Positions 33,690 through 44,440 are shown, counted from the first letter of the stretch. The stretch: DNA of 64,000 nt from Sternotherus odoratus (GCA_032164245.1 JAVMKO010000003.1:88597890-88661889), one strand, 5' to 3'. The notes: generated by a model not told the origin, from the sequence alone. Numbers and translations: made by a program.

Positions 33690-34310
33690 TGCTCTCCTGT
33701 ATGGTGTCAGTATCAGCAGTTACTACAACTGGATTTCCACTGATCCACATACGGTACTCAGATTAACTTATCCTTTACACCAGAGCCTGTTATGAAAGTC
33801 TCCCTGCTGTCTAATTGTTTGAGTGAAATTCAGTCTTGGATGGCTTGGAATAAGCTCTGCCTCAGCCCAACCAAGACTGAATTGCTATTGATTGGTATAA
33901 GACAGAGGTATGGGAGGGTTGAATTTCCATCACCTGAATTTAGATGGGTCAGATATTTTGGCAACTGATCCTGCTAGGAATTCTCCTGTCTTTCTAATGT
34001 CAACATAGGAAAATTTAAATCAATGAAAATTCAGATGTGGTTTTGATTTCACACAACTGATGAATGTTGCCACGATAAAACACTTGCTTTCTACATCATA
34101 CAGAGATTCTTATTCCTGAGTTGAATAGAGACTTAATTATTATGCTTTTTAATGCTGGCCTTCTTGCTGTCTCTATACAGTCTTTCCAATAGGTTCAGAA
34201 GCAGCAGTCAGCTTTCTCACACTGGTGAAGTATGACGACAGTATTATTCATTTTCCACACGTACTGCACTTCTAGATCAGTAGTTTGTTTAAATACATCT
34301 CCTTTCATAA
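33690..34310 (+). mobile_element. L2 LINE fragment (RT region)
   Basis: The clearest part reads CLSEIQSWMAWNKLCL and PTKTELLLIG-like (QPKTELLLIG), the L2 RT segment that follows the YADD block. Upstream pieces such as YQQLLQLDFH are less sure. Stops throughout. Confidence 0.6.
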
Positions 34311-34662
34311 GCTAATACCATGTGATTAGTTTGAACTAACCACACAGTACAATCCTGGCATGATCTTTTACAAGAAAGATATAGAGAATTTGGGATTGGG
34401 ACTTTTGAGATAACAAAAGAATGAAATTGACAAATTTCCTGTCACTTGAGAGACTTCAGAGAGTAAATGTCATGTCAATTTCAATCCTTTGCTGGCTTAT
34501 AAGAGATACCAGTAAATACAAGGATGGTATAATGTGGACATTTGTATCATATACACTTGAAGATCAGTGATATTTATTTTGTCATCCATCTTTGAGGTAG
34601 AATTTCCAGTCTGTTTCAGCACTCTGTTTACAGACCTGATGTTATTTGATCAGGGCGATAAT
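34311..34662. other. Unassigned intronic sequence
   Basis: May be more of the L2 fossil; nothing specific seen. Confidence 0.4.
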
Positions 34663-34925
34663 CAGGGCCGGTACAACCACTAGGCGAACTAGGTAGCTGC
34701 CTGGGTGCCAAGATTTGGGGGCACCAAAAAGCTCTCAGGATGAGGAGGCGGCTGAGCCCCGTGTCCCACTGGGGAGGGAGGGCGGCGTGCCTGTGTTCCC
34801 AGGCGTGGGTGGGGGGCTGCGGTGGATGCGTCTGAGTCCAGATCGCCCTCTGACCAAGGGGGGGGGGGGGGGGGAAAGAGTTGGAAGTTTCGCCTAGGGT
34901 GCAAAATATCCTTGCACCGGCCCTA
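34663..34925. mobile_element. hAT MITE (CAGGGCCGG family)
   Basis: The ends CAGGGCCGGTACAACC and CTTGCACCGGCCCTA are inverted repeats. GCGATAAT and GTGATAAT (7 of 8) flank it. A G-run near 34858-34874 lies inside. Confidence 0.85.
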
Positions 34926-35583
34926 GTGATAATTTATAACAGTAAATGTTACTCAGGGGCACGCTAGGTTTAGGACTGAATCCAGTCAATCCCGATAGCC
35001 TCCTTTTTAAGGATCAATTTAATCACCACCACCTGGAATCAGAACTTAAAGACTTACAAGACATACTGATATATAGTAAACTGATATGAATCAATGAAAA
35101 TTAGATCCCAGCCATGTCATAATTAAGTCACAGTGATATTTTAGGTGGACAAGATAAAACACTGTATGCTATTGTAAGTTGAAAATGTGGTTGCACAAAT
35201 TTACTGAGAAAACAAGTTTAAATGCAGTCACATAAAAAAGGGAAGTATGATTCCGTGGCTCTTTTCAAATTGATTCCTGTTTACTCATATCAGCAATGTT
35301 TCCTCACAACTGAAAGGCATTAATATCGCTAACATATTCTCTCTGAACAAAGCAATGGGTTCTCAGTAAATCATTGTATATCACACAAATAGTCAGCGTC
35401 AACATCCAGTTATACTTAATATTCCTTCCATTACTCCTTTAAAAATAGATTTGGTGTGGGAGGAGAGAATAAAGTCCAACATTGCCTTAAAAAAAATGAA
35501 TTATGCTATTGATTAAACTCCTATGTAGCTGCCTTCCTCAAGGTTGAGGAGGTATTTGTTATATACAAGTAAAATAGTGACAT
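34926..35583. other. Unassigned intronic sequence
   Basis: AT-rich with no recognised features. Confidence 0.5.
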
Positions 35584-35676
35584 CTAGTGGAAGTAACAGA
35601 GAGGTAGCCGTGTTAGTCTGGAATAGCAAAGGAAACAAAATCTTGTGGCACCTTAAAGACTAACTATAAAGTTTTG

Positions 35677-35714
35677 AAGCATGAGCTTTCGTGGGCTAAT
35701 ACCCACTTCGTCGG
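35677..35714 (-). ncRNA. Hammerhead-ribozyme-like motif, left arm of Penelope-like element 2
   Basis: This is the exact inverted counterpart of the motif at 36010..36047. A transcript through the element would contain one motif in sense and its complement about 300 nt away. Confidence 0.5.
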
Positions 35715-35722
35715 ATGCAAGA

Positions 35723-35842
35723 CACTTCAAGACCAGACTACAAAGGGAAACTGCAGAACTTCAATTCATTTGCAAATTCAGCACACACCTTCTAGGACTG
35801 AACAAAGATCTAGAATGGCTGGCTCATTACAGACATTGTTTC
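35723..35842 (+). pseudogene. Tail of Penelope-like GIY-YIG endonuclease ORF
   Basis: The open frame between the inverted arms reads HFKTRLQRETAELQ, FICKFSTHLLGLNKD and LEWLAHYRH. The R..RE...I.K..T...GLN.D pattern is what follows the GIY-YIG domain at the C-terminus of Penelope-like ORFs. Catalytic GIY-YIG residues lie upstream of the truncation and are absent. Assignment is by motif pattern; a profile search would test it. Confidence 0.65.
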
Positions 35843-36009
35843 TCCTCTCTCCATGTTCACACACCCCATTCAAATGCTAGAAGAATAATCCACACTCCCT
35901 GATCGGAGATAACAAACTGGTTCAGCTTATTTGGACTAACCTTTTCACCTCCCACCTGGTTCTTACCTACTTTCCCAGACCTGCCTCTAAACATTTCCAC
36001 TGCTTGCAT

Positions 36010-36047
36010 CCGACGAAGTGGGTATTAGCCCACGAAAGCTCATGCTT
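36010..36047 (+). ncRNA. Hammerhead-ribozyme-like motif, right arm of Penelope-like element 2
   Basis: The order is CCGACGA (consensus CTGANGA, one change at U4), a stem II of five perfect pairs (GTGGG with CCCAC, loop TATTAG), then GAAA. A 3-bp stem III (A-GC with GC-T, loop TCAT) and a U at the cleavage position follow. This is the minimal type I form known from Penelope-like elements. Stem I pairing is weak and U4 is substituted, so activity of this copy is doubtful. Confidence 0.55.
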
Positions 36048-36105
36048 CAAAACTTTATAGTTAGTCTTTAAGGTGCCACAAGATTTTGTTTCCTAGTGGA
36101 AGTAA

Positions 36106-37243
36106 TAATCGGTAGGTACGGCATCTACATTAAAAACAGGGTTGAGTTCTTCATTTTTTTTTATTATTTTTCAATTACAGCTGTTTCCCCCACCCAGGGG
36201 ATCAGCATACTAGTTTTGGGGAAGGAGGAGATGTGTATTTCACCAGAAAAGAATAATAGGGCAGGGAAAGAAGAATTATTTGCCTGAAATTCTGCATCCT
36301 TAGAGATATCATGAAGGAGTCTCTCTTTGTGCTCTGCTGCCTTCAAGAATTAAAATAAAAGATTTTAAGACACAAATAGCAATTAGGCATCTACCTGCCA
36401 TTCACTCCTTTGAAAAGTCTCCCCCTTTCAGAGAGTTCTACTAACCTTCTGTGACAGCACCGAGAAGAAATCTGTACAAACTGTAGATTTAAATAAAGTT
36501 TCATGATCTATTCTAGAGTCACTAAATTCCACACTGTCTACACAATGCCATGAGTAAATTAATGAGAAGCTTCTTATAAGCAGTACACACCCAAAGTCCT
36601 GCAAACTCAGAAAGAATCCCAGCGGTCACACCTTCACACATCATCTTTTGTAACATTCAATCAGACATGGAAGAATGTGTGCTGGCCCCACAGAGGCAAA
36701 AATGGAGACCACCTGTCCCAAGCAGCATGCATTTTCTTTTCTGAATGGGGGAAAATTGGAAGAGGGGATCTACAAAAATCAATAAAATAGTGGAAGGCAA
36801 AGAGGAGGAAAGATGGGAATGAAGAAGTTGAAAAGGAGAGATCAAGAGAAAAGCACATGGCAACCATATAAGAGAGAGAAGTTAAAGGGGATTCAGCAGT
36901 CCATCAGAAAGGGGACTACAGTAAGTTTGGGAACCACTTCTTGATGTAATTTGCTTAAATGCTCAGAAGAAAACCAGAACTAAGCTTTGAAAATGTTTTT
37001 GGAATACTGCAATTTTATCTTGAAGTTGCTCCTAAACCCAAAACAGAATGACACACTTATTCAAATCCCTACATGATGACTGGTCGAGGGACAGAATTAG
37101 GCAATCCAAATGCAGTGACTTGTACTATGACCCAGGCTTGAGCAGTTTAAGAAGATACCTACTAAGAAGTGGAGGCAAAATATTGGGAACCACACCAACA
37201 GGATCCAAAGGAAATGTAGAGCACTGATCACAGGAGCACTCCC
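36106..37243. other. Unassigned intronic sequence
   Basis: No repeat terminus or exon recognised. Confidence 0.5.
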
Positions 37244-37255
37244 TACTTGAGGTGA

Positions 37256-37451
37256 CAAAGTCCTGTGGCACCTTAAAGACTAACTATAAAGTTTTGAAGC
37301 ATAAGCTTTTGTGGGCTAATACCCACTTCGTCGGATGCAAGTGGGTATTAGCCCACGAAAGCTTACGCTTCAAAACTTTATAGTTAGTCTTTAAGGTGCC
37401 ACAGGACTTTGTTACCTCTGCTATTCCAGACTAACACGGCTACCTCTCTGA
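37256..37451 (-). mobile_element. Penelope-like fold-back element 3 (arms only)
   Basis: The element is two near-identical inverted arms with almost no spacer, plus the TAGCCGTGTTAGTC extension on the right, so it is oriented opposite to element 2. TACTTGAGGTGA is duplicated exactly (37244..37255 and 37452..37463). The left arm carries a minus-strand hammerhead-like core at 37297..37334 whose GAAA is AAAA. No ORF remains. Confidence 0.85.
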
Positions 37452-37463
37452 TACTTGAGGTGA

Positions 37464-38548
37464 TAATTCATGTGGAGTAAGATAGGGAGCAGAGCACTGA
37501 CAAGAGATGTGAACTAAACACACCTAGCAGTGTGAAGCAAGAAGTCTCATTGGAGTCTGCAGAAGAGCAGCAATTAAACCCAGACATGGCTGTTCTCAGC
37601 ATTTTTAAAGCACCCAACAAGTAGGCACGAACACCAGCATCTTGACACTTAGCCAATTAGTTTAATGTGAAAGAGTACACTCTTCTCTTCAGTAATGAAC
37701 AGAGCTATGTTTTAGAAGATCCTCTACCATTTATGGAGTTCTTTTTATTCCATATTGACAGAAGTAGTATAGTTTGATGGAAGGAGTTAAAGCATAAGTC
37801 CGAAAGTGGCCAACCCTGCTTGATTGCGCACTATAAATATGCAGTTTGCTTTATGTAATATGCCGTATGACTGCTATTTTCAGACCATGAAAAAAAAAAA
37901 AAAATGCTCCAGCAACTTGAATATTATGAACATATTTTACTTCAGTTATTTTTTCCACTATTTATACCACTTTATTAGCCAAAACTAACTGTACGCCTAA
38001 CTGAAATTACAAAACTTTTTGAACTGCTTTCAGAGGATATACATTTCCCCAGCGAGAAAAATCCAAGTTCAGTTGCCTAACCCAGTTTGGCAAGAGCTAG
38101 GATGCTGCAGAGGCAGCATGCTCAGCCCCAGGCTTTGTAGCATCAGTGTTTGTAAATGGAATTGTTTTTCAAGGTTTGCCATAAGGCATCAGCTGTTCCT
38201 GAAAGCAAGAAAAAGGAGAGATCATCAAGATTTCATTTGGAAGCCAGTGAATCCCTAGAAAATAAAAGTGGGAATATTAATGTGAACAGGATACATTTTG
38301 TTTTTCCCAAAATAGTTTAAGTGCTTTGAATGTGTATTATATCATTTTATAGTAAACACAACCTGTCCATTCTCTACTGTTAAGTGAATTCACTGAAAAA
38401 AAACCTGTATTAGTATGATAAGACAGACTATAAAACACAAATATTATTCTTTGTTGTAGCAGCCACAATATGCTGGCACTTTACAAACAGAAAAGGACAC
38501 AATCCCTGCTCTGAGGAGCTTACGATACAAAGGCAGACAGTGTTAGAA
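37464..38548. other. Mostly unassigned intronic sequence
   Basis: At 38480-38540, GGCACTTTACAAACAG and CTGCTCTGAGGAGCTTACG look like an ancient dispersed repeat that I cannot name. An A-run lies at about 37890-37904. Confidence 0.4.
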
Positions 38549-38640
38549 CAGTGGTGTCCAATAGAAATTCGATGTTAGCCACACTTGTGGTTTTGAATTT
38601 TTCTTATTTGCCACATTATTTAAAAAAAAAAAAGATTAAA
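38549..38640 (+). mobile_element. hAT MITE left-end fragment
   Basis: CAGTGGTGTCCAATAGAAAT has a hAT-type start and continues into AGCCACACTTGTGG. The right end is missing. Confidence 0.45.
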
Positions 38641-38734
38641 AAACATACAACAAACATAATACATACTACTACCATAAGTAGCCTTATTTTGTGGTCTAAG
38701 CACAAATCTATAAATCTATCTAATTCTGGCTTTG

Positions 38735-38895
38735 ATGCTAGCTGTCCCACTGGCTTGGAAGAACCATGATCTCTCTGCCTCAGTTTCTTCATCAGTAAAA
38801 TAGTGATAATACCTATTTATCCTGCAAGAATATTTATGAGAATTAGATAAGTTTATGTTTGTAATATACTTGGAAGATGTAAATAAGTATTATAC
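38735..38895 (+). repeat. MIR SINE, 3' half
   Basis: CTGCCTCAGTTTCTTCATC, then AAATAGTGATAATACC and TTGGAAGATGTAAATAAG, follow the MIR consensus in order. Confidence 0.8.
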
Positions 38896-40798
38896 CCATG
38901 ATATTTGAGTTGTATATTTTAAGGAACATTATCAGATTAAAATCCTCTTTCAAAATAGTTCTTACCTAAAGCTGTCAATGTGTAACAAATAAGCATTACA
39001 TCATAAGTGATGTGATATGTTATACACATAACTGGATGGAAATCCCTTTAGTTGCATAGGAGTGCCTCAGCCCAGCTATTTGTAACAAATATAATTTTGT
39101 CCACTCCTATAGTACCCCCACTATTGATTGAGAGTATGCCTTCAGAGTTGCATTGGTTCATTTTCACCTTAAGCATAGATAGTATTAAACATCTGACATT
39201 TATTTATATTTTATAAAGTTTTTTTTTTTAAAGAGAATCCAGATCTGTTTCCAAACTGTAATTTTTACAACAGAACACAGAGGATCACAGCCATAATAGC
39301 TGAAGTTTTTATTGATCAATTTTTGACACAGGAGTGTCTTGTAATCCTTTTCTTAATTATTGGATGGGGAAAACCTCTTATTAAGCTCATTTCCACACCT
39401 TTTCATCACGAACAATATCCAGGAATCTGAGGTTAAAGATCTAACCATTTTTGGTTACTGAGAATGGAGGAACCACTCCGATGATTATCATAAAGGCTCA
39501 GCAGTACATTGACAATCCACAGACTGTTTTCTACCTTTGCAGCCAGGCAGGAAGTTGCTGAATACTCACCATGAGAAAGATTAAACTTCCATACAGGTTA
39601 GGCCTGAAGGAGTATTTATGGAAAAAAATAGAATATGTTCAGTACATCACCCATTAAACAAGCACCAGAGATTAATGGAAGCTTTTATATTGTGATATGT
39701 CTGAACTGGACAGCAAGTGTGCTTCCATGGTTACATGTAAATTGGTTCAGGACATTTTCACAATGTAAAAAAGAGGGAGAAACATTTCCCAATAAGTACA
39801 GATTAGTCTCACTGCAGCTAAATTCTATGGGGGAGCTGAATGATGGTTTAACAACACAAATAAAAGGGGTTTTCACTCACTCTAGGTAAACTGGGCTCTT
39901 CTGACCAAAATCCGTCACCCAAAAGCCTCACGTGCACATTTCTTGCAAGTGCCCTGGGTCCTATTGTGATTATTAGCAGTCAATCATTGTAAGAGTGTCT
40001 GACACAAGTTGCCCCCACTTTCCTGGCTTCTCTTCTCATTCAAGCTCCAGAATAATAACTTCAGACTGAAACCAATGCAAGTTTGAAACATGTATCTTTA
40101 TTGCTTTTCATATATTGTATAACCTTAGAGTGGAAGTCTGCCGGGCCTTCCTACATTACACACCATCATTGATAAGGTAACATGTTAATTTGGACATGGC
40201 CCTTTCTAGAAAAGGGCCTTATTTACTGCTCCTTTGGAAGGATGAGAGATTTTGATTTCGTAAATTCACCTTTCCTGGACTTCTGCAAAAGAAAGAAATA
40301 GTCAAAACAGGCTATGTCTAATTCAGTTGTTATATATAACAAGTCATATTAGTCACATGTCCTAAGTATATCATAACTTCAAATGCTGTTTTCAAAGACA
40401 CAGACTGTTAGCTGTATATTATTTTGATGTATTTATTTTGCTTTCCTTTGTATATAATTATGGCATGTCATCCTGCATAATCTGTATGTGCAGACGACTA
40501 AAATGTTATATGTATCCTCCCTAACGTGTGAAGCTGTATTGTCACTTGCTTCCTCTATGCACAGAATTAAACTTTAGTAGTATTTTAAAATGTATAAACT
40601 ACAAGTTGCTCCTTATTTAAAAAGATAATATCCTTTAATTCATCTTTTCCCCCTACAGTAAATCTCAGGCTCCCATCGCTGAGAACACACAGAATTAAGC
40701 AGATTAAGCAACCAACTTTAGCAGACTAAGAAAACAACTAAGTGCCCATTCTCTCGTGTCCAAGATAGTACAGTTAAATTCACTGAAATAGCCTAAGG
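38896..40798. other. Unassigned intronic sequence
   Basis: About 1.9 kb of AT-rich DNA. No coding similarity or repeat termini recognised. Confidence 0.5.
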
Positions 40799-41017
40799 CA
40801 ATGATCCTCAAACTGTGGGTCATTGCCCCAAAGTGGTAATGGGGTCGCCAGGGCTAGCGCTAGACTCACTAGGGTCTGGGGTTGAAGCCAAGTCTGAACC
40901 CCTCACCTGGGACCTAAGTCAGAGCTTCATCTCAGGCTTCAGTCCTGTCCCTGTGGTCATATAGTATTTTTTGTTGTCAAAAGGGGGTCGCAGTGCAATG
41001 AAGTTTGAGAACTGCTG
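40799..41017. mobile_element. hAT MITE, complete ends
   Basis: CAATGATCCTCAAACT and AGTTTGAGAACTGCTG are imperfect inverted ends. The right subterminal GGGGGTCGCAGTGCAATG is shared with 873..1046. No 8-bp duplication is visible, perhaps because the next element abuts it. Confidence 0.75.
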
Positions 41018-41571
41018 GTCTACACTACACCGTAAGGTCGACATAAGGAAGCTTATGATGACCTAATTATACCGGTGTCTACACTACAGCCTTCCTCCCA
41101 CCAATACAAGTGCACTACTACACAGACATCATAACTCAATCCTCCCAGAGAGGCTTTAGGCTTATGTTGGTGTAGTTAGGGTGGCACAGTGTCCCTGTAG
41201 ACACTGCCTCCCTTACATCTACTGTCTTGTCAATTTCATGGCTCCTGCAGTGAAACTAACAAGATCGCCCACTCTGGGAGCTGGGGCAGCTTGGGACCCC
41301 ACTCCCGGCTGGATACTAGGGCGAGAAGCCAGAGTGACCCCCTGCCCATTCCCCCATGGTCAGAGTCCCTAGGCTACCTGCCCCTGTCCTGGTGGGGAAC
41401 AGGGAGAAGTGGCGGGCAGTCCACTGGAAGACCAGGCAGAGACCTGGCTCTCAGCTCCCCACGCCTCCACTCTTAGGTCAATGGAAGTTCTCCTGGTGAG
41501 AATGCACCTCACCAACAGAAGAAGGGTAGTGTGGACATGCTCCACCGCAGGTTTGTATTGTAGATATACCG
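41018..41571. mobile_element. Harbinger-like MITE
   Basis: It begins GTCTACACTACACCGTAAGG and ends TTGTAGATATACC with GTAAGG following. The body contains GTGTCTACACTACAGCC and a GTGTGGACATG segment typical of these MITEs. Ends are approximate. Confidence 0.5.
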
Positions 41572-43185
41572 TAAGGAAAGTGAAAGGCCCTTTAAAAACT
41601 AGATTGCCTAATAAGCACTAGAAAATGGTGTAGGGAACAATCATGAATTGGCAGACTAGAAAAAGTGATGTAATGTCTTTTCCAATTCTGCCTTTGATTA
41701 TTTTAATGGAAAAGCTCGCCACCTACAAAAGGCCATCAGGCTAGTTCAGATGTTGAGTTCATTTAAAAAATGCGAATGAACCCTGGCTTGAAGCAGGAAT
41801 TACTGAGTGTAATTCTATTGCCTGTATTTTGTCAGACTAGATGAGCATAATCTTCCCCTGTTGCATTAAAACTCTATGAATGCACAAAGAGAAAGAAAGA
41901 ATATATGGAAGAATGACAAATGGAATTGTTTTCAGGTCATCTTAAAAATCTAGAAAAGAAGATACTTTATCTGACTTTTTTGTTACAATTTAAAAGGAAC
42001 AAGATTGCAAGTAATTGAAATCCTAGAAAATCCTCTGTGGATATGCAATTCAACTATTCTGTGTTTAGAAGAAAAAAGTGGAAGTCACAATTCTAATACC
42101 TTCAAGAAGATGAGCACCAAAATCCTTCCACTTTCTAAAGAAAACTCACACTTTGCAAGCAATAAGATGGTTGATAAAGGCAGAAAAGCTTACTACCATA
42201 TCATACCATGAATTTTCTGGATTCTTCACATCTAAAAGGTAAAGACAGAATCCTTAAAGTTGCCTGTAAAGTAAGTAATCTGATAGGAAAGAAAGCTCCT
42301 ACTGAATTTATCTGGACCCTGAACCAATCTCAGAGTTTGGCATAATATACAAGAGAAAAATACTGAAAAGCTTACCACCTCTGAACTAAACTTACTTGAC
42401 AAGAAAAATAAAGCTGCCATTTTGCTCCAAAGAAAGCTGAGCCAGCTACACTGACACACATATATTTTGGGGGCAGACTGCTGTAACCCTGTTGGATCAA
42501 ATCTGAGCCATGGTGACAGTTTTATTAAAACTGGGCTCAACATATATACTGATTACCAGGGAAGTATATTTCTTACAAGTTGAGAGACTTATTTGGGTCA
42601 AACACTGAGTTTAGTGATTTACTATGTTACTCTAATCCCACCTTTTATCAGAGTCTGGCTTCTTGAGCTCTTCATGGAAGAGACTATCTCTGTAAAAACA
42701 CCTAGCACATTTTGGGTGCTATCACAACACAAATAATAATTACAAAATGATGAAACAATTCAGTCAAATGATTGTTTGACTGAAAGCTATATTTTGGATA
42801 TACCACTGTTATAATGAGCAGTTTGACTTCTTGTGTTATGTTAGATAGCAAACATGCTGATTTTCTTCTTGTAAAGGTAAACTTTGTGATAAAGTTCTTA
42901 GGTCGATTTCTCTTGGCCTTTGTACTGGACACACACTACATACTTTGTGGTGTACAGCAGAAGGTGCATTTCCATTATATAAGTGGCTGCACATGGTTCC
43001 CTTTCTTTACATCTGTCATTAACAGTATAATCCAACAAATGAAATTTAACTTCATTGCTGAACAGATTGTTCACACATGCAAAACAAGTGCATGACACAC
43101 ACACCAATAAAGGGATTACAGGGTGCTGATACCCATCCCAAATCCTGTACTACTTCCCTCTCTTTCCTTATTACTAGATGCTTAG
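41572..43185. other. Unassigned intronic sequence
   Basis: Open frames up to 103 codons on both strands show no protein resemblance. Confidence 0.5.
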
Positions 43186-43315
43186 GGCACCTCTGCTACC
43201 GTGGCACAGCTGTGCCCCCTACAGCGCTGTAGTGCAATGCGGCCTGTAAGGAGGGAAGGGGTTTTTCCGTCGCTGTAGTTAGGGGATTGGAAGAATTTTT
43301 CCAGCAGTGACCTCG
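43186..43315. mobile_element. MITE fragment at the edge of the CpG island
   Basis: GTGGCACAGCTGTGCC, CAGCGCTGTAGTG and GGGTTTTTCCGTCGCTGTAG resemble the interior of Harbinger-like MITEs. Neither end is intact. Confidence 0.45.
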
Positions 43316-43699
43316 CCACCTCAACACCCAGCGTGACTCCGCTCGCAGCCCGGAGCGAAGGTGAGGACGAGCTGGTCTGGGGTGCAGATTAGGCCTTAGG
43401 GTAGAAATCGGCGGCTGGGCGAGCGGGGGGACCGTGCAGCAGCGCGGGAGGTGGGGCTGAGCGCAGGCGAAGGAGGAGCAGCGGGAGGACGCCCAGAGCC
43501 GGGTGTGGATACGCCGCGGGGGGAGTCTCCAAGCTCCCTGAAGCCGAAACCCTCCCACGGGAGCGACACAGCGGCGGGCCGGGCCGCGCCCCCTCCCGCG
43601 AAGCGGCTGCTCTCAGCGCGGCCCGGGCTGACCGAGGCCAGGAAGCGCGAGGGGGGAGAAGGGGGGGGGGGGATCCCGGCGGCCGCGCCCCGCCGCTAC

Positions 43700-43961
43700 C
43701 TTCCCAGACGGTGTCGGCGCCGCGGCGCTGCAGGAACTTGTACCAGAAGGTGCCCGCGGCCTCCTCGTCCGGCAGCGCCGCCTCCGCCAGCCACAGCGCG
43801 GGCTCCTGGGCGGGGAGCGGGGCCGCCGGGCGCGCGGGCCTCATGGGCAGCGCGCGCTGCGGGTCCCACTGGCCCAGCTCCGGCCGCGAGCCGGCCACCA
43901 GGAGCACCCCGCCCCCCTCGGTCAGCCCGGCCGGCAGCACCACCCCGAAGCGGAACAACAT
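43700..43961 (-). CDS. EPM2A: Laforin exon 1 (N-terminal CBM20 carbohydrate-binding domain)
   Basis: Laforin is a cytosolic dual-specificity phosphatase that binds glycogen through an N-terminal CBM20 module and removes phosphate from it. This exon opens with MLFRFGVVLPAG at 43961 in a good Kozak context (GCCGCC before ATG). It contains the CBM20 hallmarks SRPELGQWDP (Trp32), ALWLAEA (Trp57), FWYKF (Trp73) and DTVWEG (Trp86). It stops in phase 1 (87 codons plus one base) at a GT donor (43699-43698), and the split glycine codon is completed by exon 2. From memory, mammalian exon 1 encodes about 100 residues, so this one is about 13 shorter, mostly in the acidic stretch before FWYKF. An in-frame ATG at 44084 would add 41 residues, but the internal ATG matches the family start. 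The exon lies in a CpG island. No frame damage is seen, and identification is confident because exon 2 fits it exactly. Confidence 0.93.
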
Positions 43962-44063
43962 GGCGGCGCCGGGCCCGCTCCCAGCCGCGGGGAAGGCGAA
44001 TGAGCCCCCCGCCGGGAGACGGGTCACCTCCAGGCCGCCCGAGGGCCCCCACGCACCCCGCTT

Positions 44064-44071
44064 ACTTCCGG
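44064..44071 (-). promoter_or_regulatory. ETS-type site CCGGAAGT
   Basis: The minus strand reads ACCCGGAAGTAAG here, about 105 bp upstream of the laforin ATG. ETS/GABP sites at this distance are common in CpG-island promoters. The motif is seen directly; its use is inferred. Confidence 0.45.
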
Positions 44072-44121
44072 GTTCTGTCGTCATCGCGTAGCGCGCTAGC
44101 GACTGGGTGCGAGGCAGGAAA

Positions 44122-44131
44122 GGGGCGGGGC
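44122..44131. promoter_or_regulatory. GC box GGGGCGGGGC
   Basis: A consensus Sp1/KLF-type GC box lies 160 bp upstream of the exon 1 ATG inside the CpG island. Confidence 0.45.
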
Positions 44132-44440
44132 GTTAGCACGCGACTCGCAGAGCCCGAGAACGCCGCGCCGCGTGCGCATGTTGGACGGGTGGGGATGAGC
44201 GCGTGTAGGGCGCATAGGGGAGGGCGATGTCGGAGCGCAGTTCAGCTCTGCTGTCAGCCCTCTGCACCAGATCCTGAGCTGCGGTCTTCTCTGTGGCGGC
44301 GGGTGATTGTAGCCACCCTCAGCCAGGCTGGGGCTAGCACCTCGCTTCCTCTGAGAGTGTTGAGCCTCAGCACTGACTACACGGGGGAAGTGGTCAACAC
44401 AGGTCAGCTCTGCTCCTACTGATCACCTTTACTAACAAAC

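Larger units (their letters stand above)
35597..36092 (+). mobile_element. Penelope-like element 2, 5' truncated, with perfect inverted arms
   Basis: The arms (35630..35721 and 36003..36094) appear to match over all 92 bp. A 33-bp extension CAGAGAGGTAGCCGTG... lies only on the left. CTAGTGGAAGTAA is duplicated exactly (35584..35596 and 36093..36105). The 281 bp between the arms carries the tail of a GIY-YIG-type ORF, listed separately. Long target duplications, an inverted terminal copy, an asymmetric extension and an EN tail are hallmarks of Penelope-like elements. Perfect arms and duplications suggest a recent insertion. Confidence 0.85.
25777..43699 (-). other. EPM2A: EPM2A intron 1
   Basis: This 17.9 kb intron is defined by the exon 1 GT donor and the exon 2 AG acceptor, both in phase 1. 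It holds a probable solo LTR, three Penelope-like fold-backs, CR1 and L2 fragments, a degenerate DIRS RT/RNase H fossil and several hAT or Harbinger-like MITEs, listed separately. No additional coding exon was recognised on either strand. Confidence 0.85.
43330..44440 (-). promoter_or_regulatory. EPM2A: CpG island / EPM2A promoter region
   Basis: Base composition changes abruptly from AT-rich intron to CpG-dense sequence over about 1.1 kb centred on the exon 1 ATG. The part upstream of the ATG (43962..44440) has no TATA box near the start but has an ETS-type site and a GC box, typical of a housekeeping CpG-island promoter. The transcription start cannot be fixed from sequence alone. Confidence 0.8.

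Noticed and set aside
43451..44422. 323-codon plus-strand open frame over the CpG island
   Set aside because: It is antisense to laforin exon 1 and low in complexity; GC-rich DNA rarely contains stop codons. A non-coding divergent transcript remains possible.
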